Source of the DNA: Imbricaverruca yamaguchii
Lineage: Eukaryota; Arthropoda; Thecostraca; Neoverrucidae
Assembly (NCBI GenBank): GCA_034440575.1
Contig: JAOTOL010001568.1
Span: 654,001 to 718,000 of the forward strand
Reading direction: 5' to 3'
Length of the DNA stretch: 64,000 nt
Both the position numbers and the translations under genes were made by a program. This document shows, piece by piece, positions 10,101 through 19,026 of the stretch (its first letter is position 1; the number at the start of each line of letters is the position of its first letter). Under the pieces are notes generated by a model, which had not been told where the DNA came from, ran no database searches, and worked only from the letters and a program-made list of their open reading frames with translations.

Positions 10101-12546
10101 TCGAGGTCGGGTCTGACGCCCACGACTCACCTTGGGCGTCGGACCTGCGCGCTTCGTTCCAGGTCGCAGGTGGCCAGCGGAGCCTGCCCGGAGGCTGTAA
10201 TGCTGTCCACCTTCCAAGCGTTCTACCGTTAAATATGTATGTGTGTGTGTGTGCGTATATACGATTTGTGTACCGACTATTGCCACACCACATTTGCGCC
10301 ATTATGTCAGTCAAGTTCTTATTCATAATCTCATTATTTCCAAGTTTATGATGCGAAACAACTAACTAACTAGGCACCCATGCAAGACTAGTGCCCTTGC
10401 TATTCGCATGAACTTCTGGCAAAGTTTTAAATAATGCATATCTGTGCAAGTGATATTCGTTCCCACACCGTACGTGTTACCCTGTGTTTAAGGATAACGC
10501 AAGACAGTTTTCCACAGGTGGTACGGCTAAGAACCCCACTCAGTGTTGGCCCGTACAATCAATTACACTTAGCCATACGGTGTGGAAAGGTCTGGCGATT
10601 TCCACCCCCTCTTCCGCGACATCCATAATTATTGAGATCTTACTGAAGCCAGGTCTGTTGTTTGCTGCCAAGTTATTTTTCATCTCACCTCTCAAGCCTC
10701 ACCAAATCAACGACTGTCCCGCACCCCCGGAATAACGTCGTCCTCAGTTCGGACATCTGTGATGCGGGTTTCAGTTCCGCTTTGCATATCTCGGAGATGC
10801 CGGTCTCGCATAGCACACGTGGCCTCTCCCTCTACTACCTAACACCTGAAATGGCAGGTGAGTCTGGTGGTAGCGATGTGACTTGACTTGCTCGTCTCTC
10901 GCCTGCAGAGGAGAACAGCCGGCCAGCCGGGCAGACGCCCGGCCAGCCGCCGTCCGTGCGGAACTTCATCGACGATAACAAGAGCCAGATGGACAAGGAG
11001 CAGCAGGTGTGGCCGGCAGACGACGTGAGAAACTACGCCTACGAGGGCGGCGGCAGCTCAGCTGGCTCCCTGTCGTCGCTCAACTCGGGTACGTGTGCTG
11101 TGTGTCGCTCAGCTCGGGTACGTGTGCTGTGTGTCGGTCAGCTCGGGTACGTGTGCTGTGTGTCGCTCAGCTCGGGTACGTGTGCAGTGTGTCGCTCAGC
11201 TCGGGTACGTGTGCTGTGTGTCGGTCAGCTCGGGTACGTGTGCTGTGTGTCGCTCAGCTCGGGTACGTGTGCAGTGTGTCGCTCAGCTCGGGTACGTGTA
11301 CAGTGTGTCGCTGAGCTCGGGTACGTGTGCTGTGTGTCGCTCAACTTGGGTACGTGTGCTGTGTGTCGCTCAGCTCTGGTTCGTGTGCTGTGTGTCGCTC
11401 AACTTGGGTACGTGTGCTGTGTGTCGCTCAGCTCGGGTTCGTGTGCGTGTGTCGCTCAGCTCGGGTACGTGTGCTGTGTGTCGCTCAACTCGGGTACGTG
11501 TGCTGTGTGTCGCTCAGCTCGGGTACGTGTGCTGTGTGTCGCTCAGCTCGGGTACGTGTGCTGTGTGTCGCTCAGCTCGGGTACGTGTGCTGTGTGTCGC
11601 TCAGCTCGGGTACGTGTGCTGTGTGTCGCTCGGCTCGGGTACGTGTGCTGTGTGTCGCTCAGCTCGGGTCGTGTGCTGTGTGTCGCTCAGCTCGGGTACG
11701 TGTGCTGTGTGTCGCTCAGCTTGGGTACGTGTGCTGTGTGTCGCTCAACTCGGGTACGTGTGCTGTGTGTCGCTCAGCTCGGGTACGTGTGCTGTGTGTC
11801 GGCTCAACTCGGGTACGTGTGCTGTGTGTCGCTCAGCTCGGGTACGTGTGCTGTGTGTCGCTCAGCTCGGGTACGTGTACTGTGTGTCGCTGAGCTCGGG
11901 TACGTGTGCTGTGTGTCGCTCAACTTGGGTACGTGTGCTGTGTGTCGCTCAACTTGGGTACGTGTGCTGTGTGTCGCTCAGCTCGGGTACGTGTGCTGTG
12001 TGTCGCTCAGCTCGGGTACGTGTGCTGTGTGTCGCGATTGCCACAGCGTGACTGTGGGCCGATTGTTGTCACAGCCGGAATGTTTGGCCACCACTCGCAC
12101 CTCCGACAAATCGTTATGTTAGTGGTGCAGTTGCTGGACAGGCTTGCTGATCTTTGTTGGGTGGGATAGCCGAGCCAGTCAACACTAGGTGAAAATAAAT
12201 AGCTTGGTGGTGCCTGAATTGTCCGTTTCCGTGAGTATACAGCTGTCGATTTATATGTCCATCTGTTGATGATTTAATGTAGATTGTCTCTCGTCGACGT
12301 AAATTGTCGTTGTCTCGTCGAACACCGATCGTCACTGATCGTCTCGTTTCTCATTATATTCTGACAATAACTCATCTCCTGACAGGCACCGACGACAACG
12401 ACCTAAACCTGGACTGTCTGAACGAATTCGGGCCTCGGTTCCGGAAGCTTGCCGACATGTACGGCGGCGGTGAGGACGAGGACGAGGACGAGCCGGCGCC
12501 ACCTGCCGGATGCCGCTCGTCGCTGGCGGGAGAGTCCTGGTGCTAG
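932..12546 (+). CDS. Classical cadherin, C-terminal part (EGF-LamG-TM-catenin-binding tail), six exons
   Basis: Joined exons are 932-1128, 5063-5199, 5712-6081, 9361-9531, 10909-11088 and 12386-12546. Each junction is GT-AG and the phases (1,0,1,1,1) chain without error into 404 codons and a TAG stop. In order: the end of an EGF domain ([12 protein letters not shown]), a laminin-G domain ending in GCLQNMTF, a transmembrane helix split by intron 3, a basic stop-transfer run (YRRRR), the p120-binding juxtamembrane core ([12 protein letters not shown]) and the beta-catenin-binding region ([32 protein letters not shown]). This is the non-chordate classical cadherin plan (Drosophila shotgun or CadN type). 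It mediates homophilic adhesion and links to actin through catenins. The cadherin repeats must lie upstream of the window. The tail ends in an acidic run and GESWC. I cannot decide between the E- and N-type arthropod paralogues. Confidence 0.93.
1120..4615 (+). repeat. 46-bp minisatellite made of the exon-a 5' splice site (about 75 copies)
   Basis: The consensus unit begins GTGAGTGGCGACGGGTGGTA, continues CACACGTCACCACACCTC and ends TGTCGATG. Unit one is the real junction TTTTGTCCAGG|GTGAGTGGCGACGGG. Unit two still reads CTCTGTCCAGG|GTAAGCGG. Later units become TGTCGATG|GTGAGT. Almost every copy therefore keeps a near-consensus donor. Internal variants include T/C at CACTTC or CACCTC, GACAGG for GACGGG, a few short or rearranged units at 1840-2060, 2710-2900 and 4320-4370, and ACAGACATC for ACACACGTC. 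Length is not a multiple of 3, and retention of the intron meets a stop in the second unit. Confidence 0.97.
4616..5062 (+). other. Remainder of cadherin intron 1, with a perfect hairpin near the acceptor
   Basis: No gene seen. The segment holds an 18-bp perfect inverted repeat, GGTTAGTTGGTTAGTTAT (4978-4995) and its complement (5014-5031), with an 18-nt loop, TAGGGCTTTAGGGCACAC. Read on the minus strand it resembles the short-tandem tail of the non-LTR family at the window start (GCCCTAAA...AATAACTAACCAAC). It ends 31 nt before the exon-b AG. Confidence 0.7.
5063..5199 (+). CDS. Cadherin exon b: middle of LamG
   Basis: The acceptor is ATATCTGTTGTGCAG and the donor is GAG|GTAAGTG. Joined in phase 1 to exon a it restores a GAC codon and reads [21 protein letters not shown], then [18 protein letters not shown]. 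These are the central LamG beta-strands (the 'DGxWHxVxI' position is DGLRHHVDI here). It ends in phase 0. Confidence 0.9.
5456..5745 (+). repeat. ~58-bp tandem repeat of the exon-c 3' splice site (5 units; the last is the real acceptor)
   Basis: Each unit reads CCTGACGGTGCCGTATCC then CCGACAG|ACGGTRCTGGTGGAYRGCTGG. The last unit is the true acceptor and first codons of exon c (5712). Decoy acceptors fall at 5484, 5542 and 5601, plus a CGAGAG variant at 5654. The copies at 5484 and 5601 are in frame with exon c but run into TGA within the array. Exon sequence as well as intron sequence was duplicated. Confidence 0.92.
5712..6081 (+). CDS. Cadherin exon c: LamG end, stalk, first half of TM helix
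   Basis: It starts in phase 0 after GTATCCCCGACAG. It encodes [15 protein letters not shown], a linker, then the LamG C-terminus with the paired-cysteine motif [12 protein letters not shown] short membrane-proximal stalk (residues like [18 protein letters not shown]) precedes the first half of the transmembrane helix ([14 protein letters not shown]). It ends in phase 1 before GTGAGTGG. An intron inside the transmembrane helix is unusual but gives a clean helix when joined to exon d. Confidence 0.92.
6395..7725. repeat. GTACGTA/GCGCAAATGTACGTA foldback repeat in cadherin intron 3
   Basis: The core is a 15-16-bp degenerate motif, (A)AATGTACGTAWGCGCA. It runs in one orientation from 6395 to about 7300 and in the opposite orientation (TACGTACATTTGCGCTTA) from about 7305 to 7720, so the transcript could fold into one long imperfect hairpin. 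A second-order cassette, CCTTTGGGTTTAAACACAGT with GGTTAGGTGCATATGCCATAC, recurs near 6745, 7045 and 7325 (spacing 275-300 bp). AACCGGACAAATGTAC follows it at about 6796 and 7108, with its reverse complement at about 7700. The open frames on both strands are repeat artefacts. It may be a foldback-type transposon. Confidence 0.8.
7868..8395 (+). repeat. 35-bp minisatellite related to the exon-d 3' splice site, distal block
   Basis: About 14 units of CAGCCCGTGCCCCTCTGTGC followed by TGGTGTCTCTGACAA. The unit aligns to the real exon-d acceptor (AATAGCCTGTGCTCCTCAG|TACTGGT), so CTCTG|TGCTGGT in the array corresponds to CTCAG|TACTGGT at the splice site. Confidence 0.9.
8396..8927 (+). other. AT-richer intron spacer between two blocks of the 35-bp array
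   Basis: No gene and no clear repeat seen, apart from short ACACCATA-type repetition around 8625-8665. Confidence 0.5.
8928..9372 (+). repeat. 35-bp minisatellite, proximal block ending in the real exon-d acceptor
   Basis: More diverged units of the 35-bp array (TGTCCCTGACCACAGCCCGT, CCCTCTGTGCTGGCG). Near its end the units converge on the real splice site. The unit at about 9300-9335 reads ACCTCAG|TACTGGTGTCC, and the following one is the true acceptor, CTCCTCAG|TACTGGTTCTGG, at 9361. A decoy acceptor therefore sits exactly 35 bp upstream and out of frame. Confidence 0.88.
9361..9531 (+). CDS. Cadherin exon d: TM end and p120-catenin-binding juxtamembrane domain
   Basis: Phase-1 joining gives a Leu codon and completes the helix (LVLAVIVY). 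Then follow the basic anchor [17 protein letters not shown], the conserved p120-binding core [13 protein letters not shown] and TAYDLSVLQ. The donor is CCCA|GTGAGTATG. This block is diagnostic for a classical cadherin rather than a protocadherin or neurexin. Confidence 0.95.
9532..10908 (+). other. Cadherin intron 4 (no splice-site array)
   Basis: The only cadherin intron here without a junction-derived array. It holds short dispersed repeats, a small (GT)n run near 10236-10256 and an ACTAACTAACTAGG tail-like sequence near 10362. No gene seen. Confidence 0.6.
10909..11088 (+). CDS. Cadherin exon e: linker and start of beta-catenin-binding region
   Basis: The acceptor is TCGCCTGCAG. Phase-1 joining gives KENSRPAGQ. 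The linker [16 protein letters not shown] resembles the FIEE/FLND-type segment of invertebrate cadherin tails. Then comes [21 protein letters not shown], the serine-rich core whose phosphorylation strengthens catenin binding in this family. It ends in phase 1 at AACTCGG|GTACGTG. Confidence 0.94.
11072..12036 (+). repeat. 29-bp minisatellite made of the exon-e 5' splice site (about 33 copies)
   Basis: The unit is TCGCTCAGCTCGGGTACGTG followed by TGCTGTGTG. The first unit is the real exon end (TCGTCGCTCAACTCGG|GTACGTGTGC), so each copy repeats the last 13 or so exon bases and the donor GTACGT. Variants are AACTTGGG, GTGCAGTG, GTGTACAG and rare one-base indels (11438-11450, 11668). The Cys/Val-rich frames reported across it are not exonic. 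Confidence 0.97.
12386..12546 (+). CDS. Cadherin exon f: C-terminal catenin-binding tail and stop
   Basis: The acceptor is CATCTCCTGACAG. Phase-1 joining completes [16 protein letters not shown] and [12 protein letters not shown], the most conserved beta-catenin contact of classical cadherins (usually NFDYLNEFGP, with L and C here). An acidic run (EDEDEDE), PAPPAG and a C-terminal GESWC precede TAG at 12544. Confidence 0.95.
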
Positions 12547-13858
12547 TGACATGCCAGGGATGCCGCCCCGCTGTGCGAGGTGGATGGACCGCCACCGGGA
12601 CAACAACCGACGCCGGCCGAGATTGCACGGTGCCGGTGGCTGTAGGTTGCTGGGTGTCTCATCTGACGGGTGACCGCGACCTGACCTGACATGGTGCCAG
12701 GTGGTCGTGTCAGCTCTGCTGGCCGAGCCTTAGCCTGAGCCGACTGCATATGAGTGTGATCTAGTGCTGTTCGATCTGCCATGCTGGACGGGGCACGGTC
12801 GATCTGATGTTCGACCTACCATGCTGGAGAGGACTCTGTCTCCGTTGGCTGCGCCACTGCTACAGGTACTTGGTCGGTTGTTGCGTCCCGTCACGTCACG
12901 TCACGCCGCGCACCGTCGCGTCGCGTGTAGCTCGCGACACATTGGGTCCGCACCGGGCCTAGTCAGAAGTGTGGCGGCGGCAGCCACCGCAGACTCGGCC
13001 GCGCCAACCAACCAATCAAAGCTGAGAGAGGTGGACGTCAATGGCGTCGGCCGTGACCCACAGACAGCAGTAACCAAGTGATGCGGCTGTGGACGCGCGT
13101 CTTCAAGACGCCGGTAGCGACAGGCTAGGACGTGCACAGGGGGCGGCGGACGGCCCGCGAAAACCGTTTTTAGTACTTGTGATCTTCGCCGCCGGTTGTA
13201 GGTAGCGGCGTTTGTGACGCCCCGGTGCGTCGGTGGTTGTATGCGTGTGTGGTCGTGAATGTGTGTATGTGCGAATTTGTGTGCGTGTGCGCGATATGAC
13301 TTGTCGATATCATATCATCATGACGCGCCGGTATCGGCTTCGGATATTTTTAGCAGTGTCGACGGATGCGCTTTAAAGGCGACGAGCCCACTCTTCATAT
13401 CTCCGCATCAAATCTGATCTCCTGTCCGAAGCGCCGGCGTGGTGTTGTGTCCCACTTTCCGACCGTGTAGCGGTCGCGTTGCCGGCATTGACATTCCGCT
13501 TTTCTACTGTGGCGTCGGCGACGCCCTTGCCGTGGCGGCCGGTCTCCAGCACGCTGCCGGTGCTCTCGCACAGTCCTAGAGCTCGCCGGTGTCCGTCGAG
13601 AGGGCAGAGCGACGTTCAGTCCAGTGCCGGACTTTCACGCCGCGGCGCGGCGCTGCTCGCCGGCCGGAGCAGTGTCGCGCGGCAGCTGATTCGTTGGCTT
13701 TGCGTGTCGTACTGGTCATGATGCGGCAGTTCATGGTGCGGCAGGTCGTGATACAGCAGGTCGGCATCGCCGCGCTCCTGTCCCTTTTATATGTTTGATA
13801 AGGTACCGACAGTGCCATAATGCTGCTTCTTTGAAATAAAAGTGCCTCACAAAAACAC
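12547..13858 (+). other. Cadherin 3' UTR (inferred extent)
   Basis: A GC-rich, CpG-rich stretch without a convincing frame runs from the stop to a canonical poly(A) signal at 13835. The extent is inferred from the first AATAAA on the strand. Confidence 0.6.
13835..13840 (+). terminator. Poly(A) signal AATAAA of the cadherin gene
   Basis: TTTGAAATAAAAGTGCC is the first AATAAA downstream of the stop. A second AATAAA lies at 14210-14215, after a tandem array. Confidence 0.6.
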
Positions 13859-13861
13859 ATG

Positions 13862-14190
13862 TTTGAGCACCCATGACAGGAGCAGACTGGCATCGTGGGC
13901 AGAACTGGACAGGACTGTGTTTGGCTGTCCCGGGCAGGAGCGGTCTGTGTGTGAGCACCCCTGCCAGTACCGGATTGTATTTGAGCACCCCTGGTGGAAT
14001 ATGACTGTGTTTGGGCACCACTGGCAGAACCGGACTGTGTTTGACAACCCCAGACAGGACCAGACTGTGTGTGGGTACCCCAGAAGGGGCCAGACTGTGT
14101 GGGTACCGCGGACAGGGCCAAACTGTGTGGGCACCCCAGAAAGAGCCAGACTATGTGGTCACCCCGCACAGGACCAGACTGTGTTAAGTA
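13862..14190 (+). repeat. Degenerate ~35-bp minisatellite starting just past the poly(A) site
   Basis: About nine diverged units of the type GACTGTGTTTGAGCACCCCTGGCAGGACC. It fills the interval between the two AATAAA signals (13835 and 14210), so it may be included in a longer 3' UTR form. Confidence 0.75.
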
Positions 14191-14493
14191 TGCTTGGTAT
14201 TAAGCTTCCAATAAATACCGATGAATTTGAGTTGATCGATAAGGAGAGCATCCCCCTTCTACCCCACCCATCACGCAGCATCCATTCCGTGCAGTCGAGC
14301 TACACGTGCAAGGCATGGCCTGATTCGCCAACGTGCTAAAAGAAAGCCACCGATATGCCCACATGCCGACCAATGCCGAGCCGTCATTCGCCGAGTATCT
14401 GACGAATGAGGGTGTAAAGGACCGACTGGCAGCTGCAGATAGCTTTCATCTGTGTCGAGCCGTCAGTCGATTGCTCAGCCGTCAACGGTAGGC

Positions 14494-14738
14494 GACAGCC
14501 GGGCGAGGCGACAGCCGGGCGAGGCGACAGCCGGGCGAGGCGGCAGCCGGGCGAGGCGACAGCCGGGCGAGGCGGCAGCCGGGCGAGGCGACAGCCGGGC
14601 GAGGCGACAGCCGGGCGAGGCGACAGCCGGGCGAGGCGACAGCCGGGCGAGGCGACAGCCGGGCGAGGCGACAGCCGGGCGAGGCGGCAGCCGGGCGAGG
14701 CGACAGCCGGGCGAGGCGACAGCCGGGCGAGGCGACGC
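14494..14738 (+). repeat. 16-bp GC-rich minisatellite GACAGCCGGGCGAGGC (about 15 copies)
   Basis: Near-perfect units with A/G variation (GGCAGCC or GACAGCC). It produces shadow Arg/Gly and Pro/Ala frames. An 11-base G run follows near 14846. Confidence 0.95.
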
Positions 14739-15951
14739 ACAGTGGCGATGGTCGGACGTGATAGTCGGTCATCCGTCATCTGCCACCTGCCATCCGCCAA
14801 TGGCGGCTGAGCGTGTCGTTAGTTTGTGCAGCCTGGCGCTGAAGGGGGGGGGGGGGCAGACCGGCGGCCGCCGCCGCTCTGGTCGCCGTCAGATGAAGAG
14901 GGGGGGCAGACTGGGTTGTACAGACTCGACACAGACACCTGGGTGGGTGCAGTGCCAGCCGTGTCGGTCGTCGCTGAGTGTCTGACTTGCTTGGGTCTGA
15001 ATGGAAAGGTCGCCTGACTGCTGACGAGGTCGCCCGAGAGACCACTTAAAGCTTTTCTGAGATAGCTGCCGAATGAATGCACGCAAACACAACTTTCAGT
15101 ACCGTCGCATACATGGACTTTGCACGTCTGCAAATATCAGTCGTCAACGGTAATTGGCACGTGACGTTCAAAGGGAGTATGGGCTCAAATCCTTCAAAAT
15201 ATCGCCATTCGGAGCAACTGAAACATGTCGACATCAACCCCAGATCGTGCTATTCTTTCATCGAGGTGTTCAGCCTGCAATCTCAAACTTATAATTGTGT
15301 TGACTTAATGTCTCATCACTTGCGGCGTTTTTACCAAAGAAAATGTGGAAATTGAAGTTTTGGGTACCGTTCGACGTCGGAAATGACAAAAGAGCATGTA
15401 ACAAGCATTCTGGTTGAAAATATGCTTCAATGATCAACGGAATAATTATGGTCAGGTGAAGTATCAAGCATATTCTACACAACGCCATCTTATCCAGAAT
15501 GTTCCTATTTCTTGTGAAATCACGTGTGATGTTGGTTTCAACACCGCCTGAGTCGTGCGACATGATACTGGATGATCACCCCCCTTAAACCCAAGTAATC
15601 AATCAATGGATGATCAACCATTGACCGCAGATGAACTCGCTTCGCGTGATTTGTCCTGATTTGACGTTTCCATGGAATTCCTTTCCAAGCCTGGTCTACA
15701 CATGGCAAAGTGTGAGGCGACCGTTTTGTCAGCCTATGCATTATGTCAGCGTGTCATATGGTCGGCTCACGATACTTCAGTATCATATAAATTCTTCCTG
15801 ATACAATTTTTTATACGTAAAAAGGTATGTACCGAGTGTAATCTAGGTGGAGTTAAATCGATGTAACCGTATAGCGTGACCTGACCTGACAATAGTACTT
15901 GCTGATATAGAACATATGCATGCATTCTTTAACGGGTCTTTTGAAAGAAAC

Positions 15952-15953
<2 letters not shown>
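14739..15953. other. Unique intergenic DNA with one 28-bp micro-insertion
   Basis: No gene seen. At 15579-15606 a short CCCTTAAACCCAAGTAATCA-type segment is flanked by a perfect 10-bp duplication, TGGATGATCA (15569-15578 and 15607-15616). It looks like an extremely 5'-truncated non-LTR insertion. Confidence 0.6.

Positions 15954-16031
<78 letters not shown>
15954..16031. repeat. (AT)n microsatellite
   Basis: About 39 uninterrupted AT dinucleotides, self-complementary and able to form a cruciform. Confidence 0.97.
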
Positions 16032-16034
<3 letters not shown>

Positions 16035-16654
16035 TATTTATTAGGGTGGGAATAAAAAACATGTGTGTTAAATGATAAAAATCCCCTCACCTAGATATGT
16101 TTGTTCGTGTCCAAAACCCCTTCGCAAATTCACCACTGCAAGAATTATATCCTGTTACACTGCAATCAAGCGTTATTAAGGACTGAAGAGCGTGGCGGTC
16201 GGGTCTGGCTGGGGGTCTACACGACTATTTGTATACTACGGGAGTAGGCTTGTTCCTGTTTCACCCTGTAGGTGTGCCAATGTAGGCCTGCAATGCAAAG
16301 TCGCCCAACGCATCTCAGGAGAGCGGACTTACTGCACGTCACCACCAATGTCTCCCAGCAAGTATTCCTACCATGGTCACAGCCGGTATGTCGTCATTTG
16401 ATGAGTGTCCCTGCTTTTGGAGGTCACGAGTTGTTGGGTGGCAAGGCCGCGTCGTCGTCTGATGAAGACACGGGCCCACAAAGCGGAAAGGCACGGCATT
16501 AGTGAACAACGCCACTGATTGCTCAATTGCGTGCATTTCACGTCACGGACGTTTTGGACGTCACTACTTACGCCGACCCGTCTGACAAATTCACCAACTC
16601 CTCCCGTTTTCATCTCTGGTGCGGTAGAGCGTGCCATCGGGACCGACGGGCGGC

Positions 16655-17748
16655 CATTCGGCTCGCGCTGGCTGGTGTGAGCTCTGTGGCAGACTAGTGG
16701 CTCGCGGCGGCACACCTGGTGTGAGCTCTGTGGCAGATGAGTGGCTCGCGCCGGCCCACCTGGTGTGAGCTCTGTGGCAGACTAGTGGCTCGCGCCAGCC
16801 CACCTGGTGTGTGAGCTCTGTGGCAGACGAGTGGCTCGCGCTGGCTGGTGTGAGCTCTGTGGCAGACTAGTGGCTCGCGGCGGCACACCTGGTGTGAGCT
16901 CTGTGGCAGACCAGTGGCTCGCGCTGCCTGGTGTGAGCTCTGTGGCAGACTAGTGGCTCGCGGCGGCACACCTGGTGTGAGCTCTGTGGCAGATGAGTGG
17001 CTCGCGCCGGCCCACCTGGTGTGAGCTCTGTGGCAGACTAGTGGCTCGCGCCGGCCCACCTGGTGTGAGCTCTGTGGCAGACTAGTGGCTCATGCTGGCC
17101 CACCTGGTGTGAGCTCTGTGGCAGACTAGTGGCTCGCGCTGGCTGGCGTGAGCTCTGTGGCAGATGAGTGGCTCGCGCCGGCCCACCTGGTGTGTGAGCT
17201 CTGTGGCAGACGAGTGGCTCGCGCTGGCTGGTGTGAGCTCTGTGGCAGACTAGTGGCTCGCGCCGGCCCACCTGGTGTGAGCTCTGTGGCAGACTAGTGG
17301 CTCATGCTGGCCCACCTGGTGTGTGAGCTCTGTGGCAGATGAGTGGCTCGCGCTGGCTGGCGTGAGCTCTGTGGCGACAGTGGTTCCGCCGGCCCACCGT
17401 GTGGCTCTTGGCAGACGAGTGGTTCGCCGACCACCGTGTGTGAGCTCTGTGGCAGACTAGTGGCTCATGCTGGCCCACCTGGTGTGTGAGCTCTGTGGCA
17501 GACGAGTGGTTCGCGCCGGCCCACCTGGTGTGAGCTCTGTGGCAGACTAGTGGCTCATGCTGGCCCACCTGGTGTGTGAGCTCTGTGGCAGATGAGTGGC
17601 TCGCGCTGGCTGGCGTGAGCTCTGTGGCAGACTAGTGGCTCGCGCCGGCCCACCTGGTGTGTGAGCTCTGTGGCAGACTAGTGGCTCATGCTGGCCCACC
17701 TGGTGTGTGAGCTCTGTGGCAGACGAGTGGCTCGCGCCGGACCACCTG
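16655..17748. repeat. 44-bp minisatellite (about 25 units of 36-46 bp)
   Basis: The unit is TGGTGTGAGCTCTGTGGCAG then ACTAGTGGCTCGCGCCGGCCCACC, with shorter units lacking the CCGGCCCACC part. A degraded patch lies at 17370-17440. Each unit contains a donor-like GTGAGC and an acceptor-like CTCTGTGGCAG, but no adjoining exon is recognised. Confidence 0.95.
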
Positions 17749-17814
17749 TCGATTTGGTGACACCTGTGTCGAACAGGTGGCTCAGGGGCCGAGCGGACCC
17801 TCCGCGAGACTGGT

Positions 17815-17985
17815 CGTCGCCGCCGCGCCGCTGAGGACAGCCATTACGAGCAGTACCGCTGAGGACGGCCGGTGCGAGCAGTACCGCTGAGGACGGCCAT
17901 TACGAGCAGTGCCGCTGAGGACGGCCGGTGCGACCAGTACCGCTGAGGACGGCCGGTGCGAGCAGTACCGCCGGGCAGTACCGCC
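17815..17985. repeat. 28-bp GC-rich minisatellite (about 6 copies)
   Basis: The unit is CAGTACCGCTGAGGACGGCC then GGTGCGAG or ATTACGAG. It ends in truncated copies CAGTACCGCC. Confidence 0.9.
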
Positions 17986-18647
17986 GTGCTGAGCGCGCCT
18001 ACGCTGTGAGTGTATGTGAGCAGCCATGAGTGGATACTGGCGGCGCGAGCTGGGCCAGTGGGACGGGTGAGTGAGATGTGCTCAGGGAAGTGAATGCGTA
18101 TGTGTATAGTAGTGTTGGCATCTGTGAGAGACAGCCCTCTCACCCCATACATGCGCTCCAGCTGATAGCCAACCAGCCTGCCGATTGGCCCGTGTGATGG
18201 GTGAACCCGCCTGTGTGATGGTATGACAACCCGGCCGGTCCACTGTGCTGAGGCTGCTGCTGCTGCTGCTGCTGATGCTGGGCTGTCGGTCGTTGGCCGT
18301 GACCGTCCATCCAAAACACAGCACTTTAGTTCAGGACCTCGCGTTGTTATTTTCACTCCTCAAGTCCTCAAGCACAAGCAAGACACAGCGAATTGTCAAG
18401 GAATTCGCGCAACAAACAATGCGAATTGTTCACGTAGTTCCGCACGTAAATGGTGCGAACTGTACCTCGTTCTCCCGGTTCTTGGTTGCGGGGCTCGGTC
18501 CGTCCCCCGCCAGGTCAGGTGCAGTTGGAGGTAGAGTGCCGGCCAGCCTGGTGATGTGCGGCAGCAAAGAGGTGCACAGCTCGGCGTCTGGTGATGGTCT
18601 GCCCTCCTGAGTGTTCCGTGCCAGGCCTTTGACAATAAAAGGCCGTA
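17986..18647. other. Intergenic DNA with a short CTG/GCT run
   Basis: A (CTG)n tract at about 18248-18276 makes a leucine-rich pseudo-signal-peptide frame without an ATG. No supported gene. Confidence 0.5.
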
Positions 18648-19026
18648 GACCCTCCTGTGTGATGGGTGGACCCGCCTGTATGGTGGGTGGACCCCCTGTG
18701 TGGTGGGTGGACCCCCTGTGTGATGGGTGGACCCCCTGTGTGATGGGTGGACCCGCATGTGTGGTGGGTGGACCCCCTGTGTGATGGGTGGACCCCCTGT
18801 GTGATGGGTGGACCCGCATGTGTGGTGGGTGGACCCGCGTGTGTGATGGGTGGACCCGCCTGTGTGATGGGTGGACCCCCTGTGTGATGGGTGGACCCGC
18901 CTGTGTGATGGGTGGACCCCCTGTGTGATGGGTGGACCCGCCTGTGTGATGGGTGGACCCCCTGTGTGGTGGGTGGACCCGCCTGTGTGGTGGGTGAGCC
19001 CGCCTGTGTGATGGGTGGATCCGCCT
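18648..19026. repeat. 20/21-bp minisatellite, left block (TGTGTGATGGGTGGACCC)
   Basis: About 18 units of TGTGTGATGGGTGGACCCSCC. The left part of one array that continues at 20987, split by the inserted element 19027-20986. The junction is GGGTGGATC-CGCCT|element|CGCCT-GTGTGATGGG. Confidence 0.9.

Noticed and set aside
10956..12122. 388-codon Cys-rich frame continuing from cadherin exon e
   Set aside because: Beyond 11088 it is the 29-bp splice-site array. The conserved tail resumes at 12386 only if the array is spliced out in phase.
18223..18610. Leucine-rich signal-peptide-like frame followed by 90 residues
   Set aside because: The leucines come from a CTG run, the frame lacks an ATG, and nothing downstream is recognisable.
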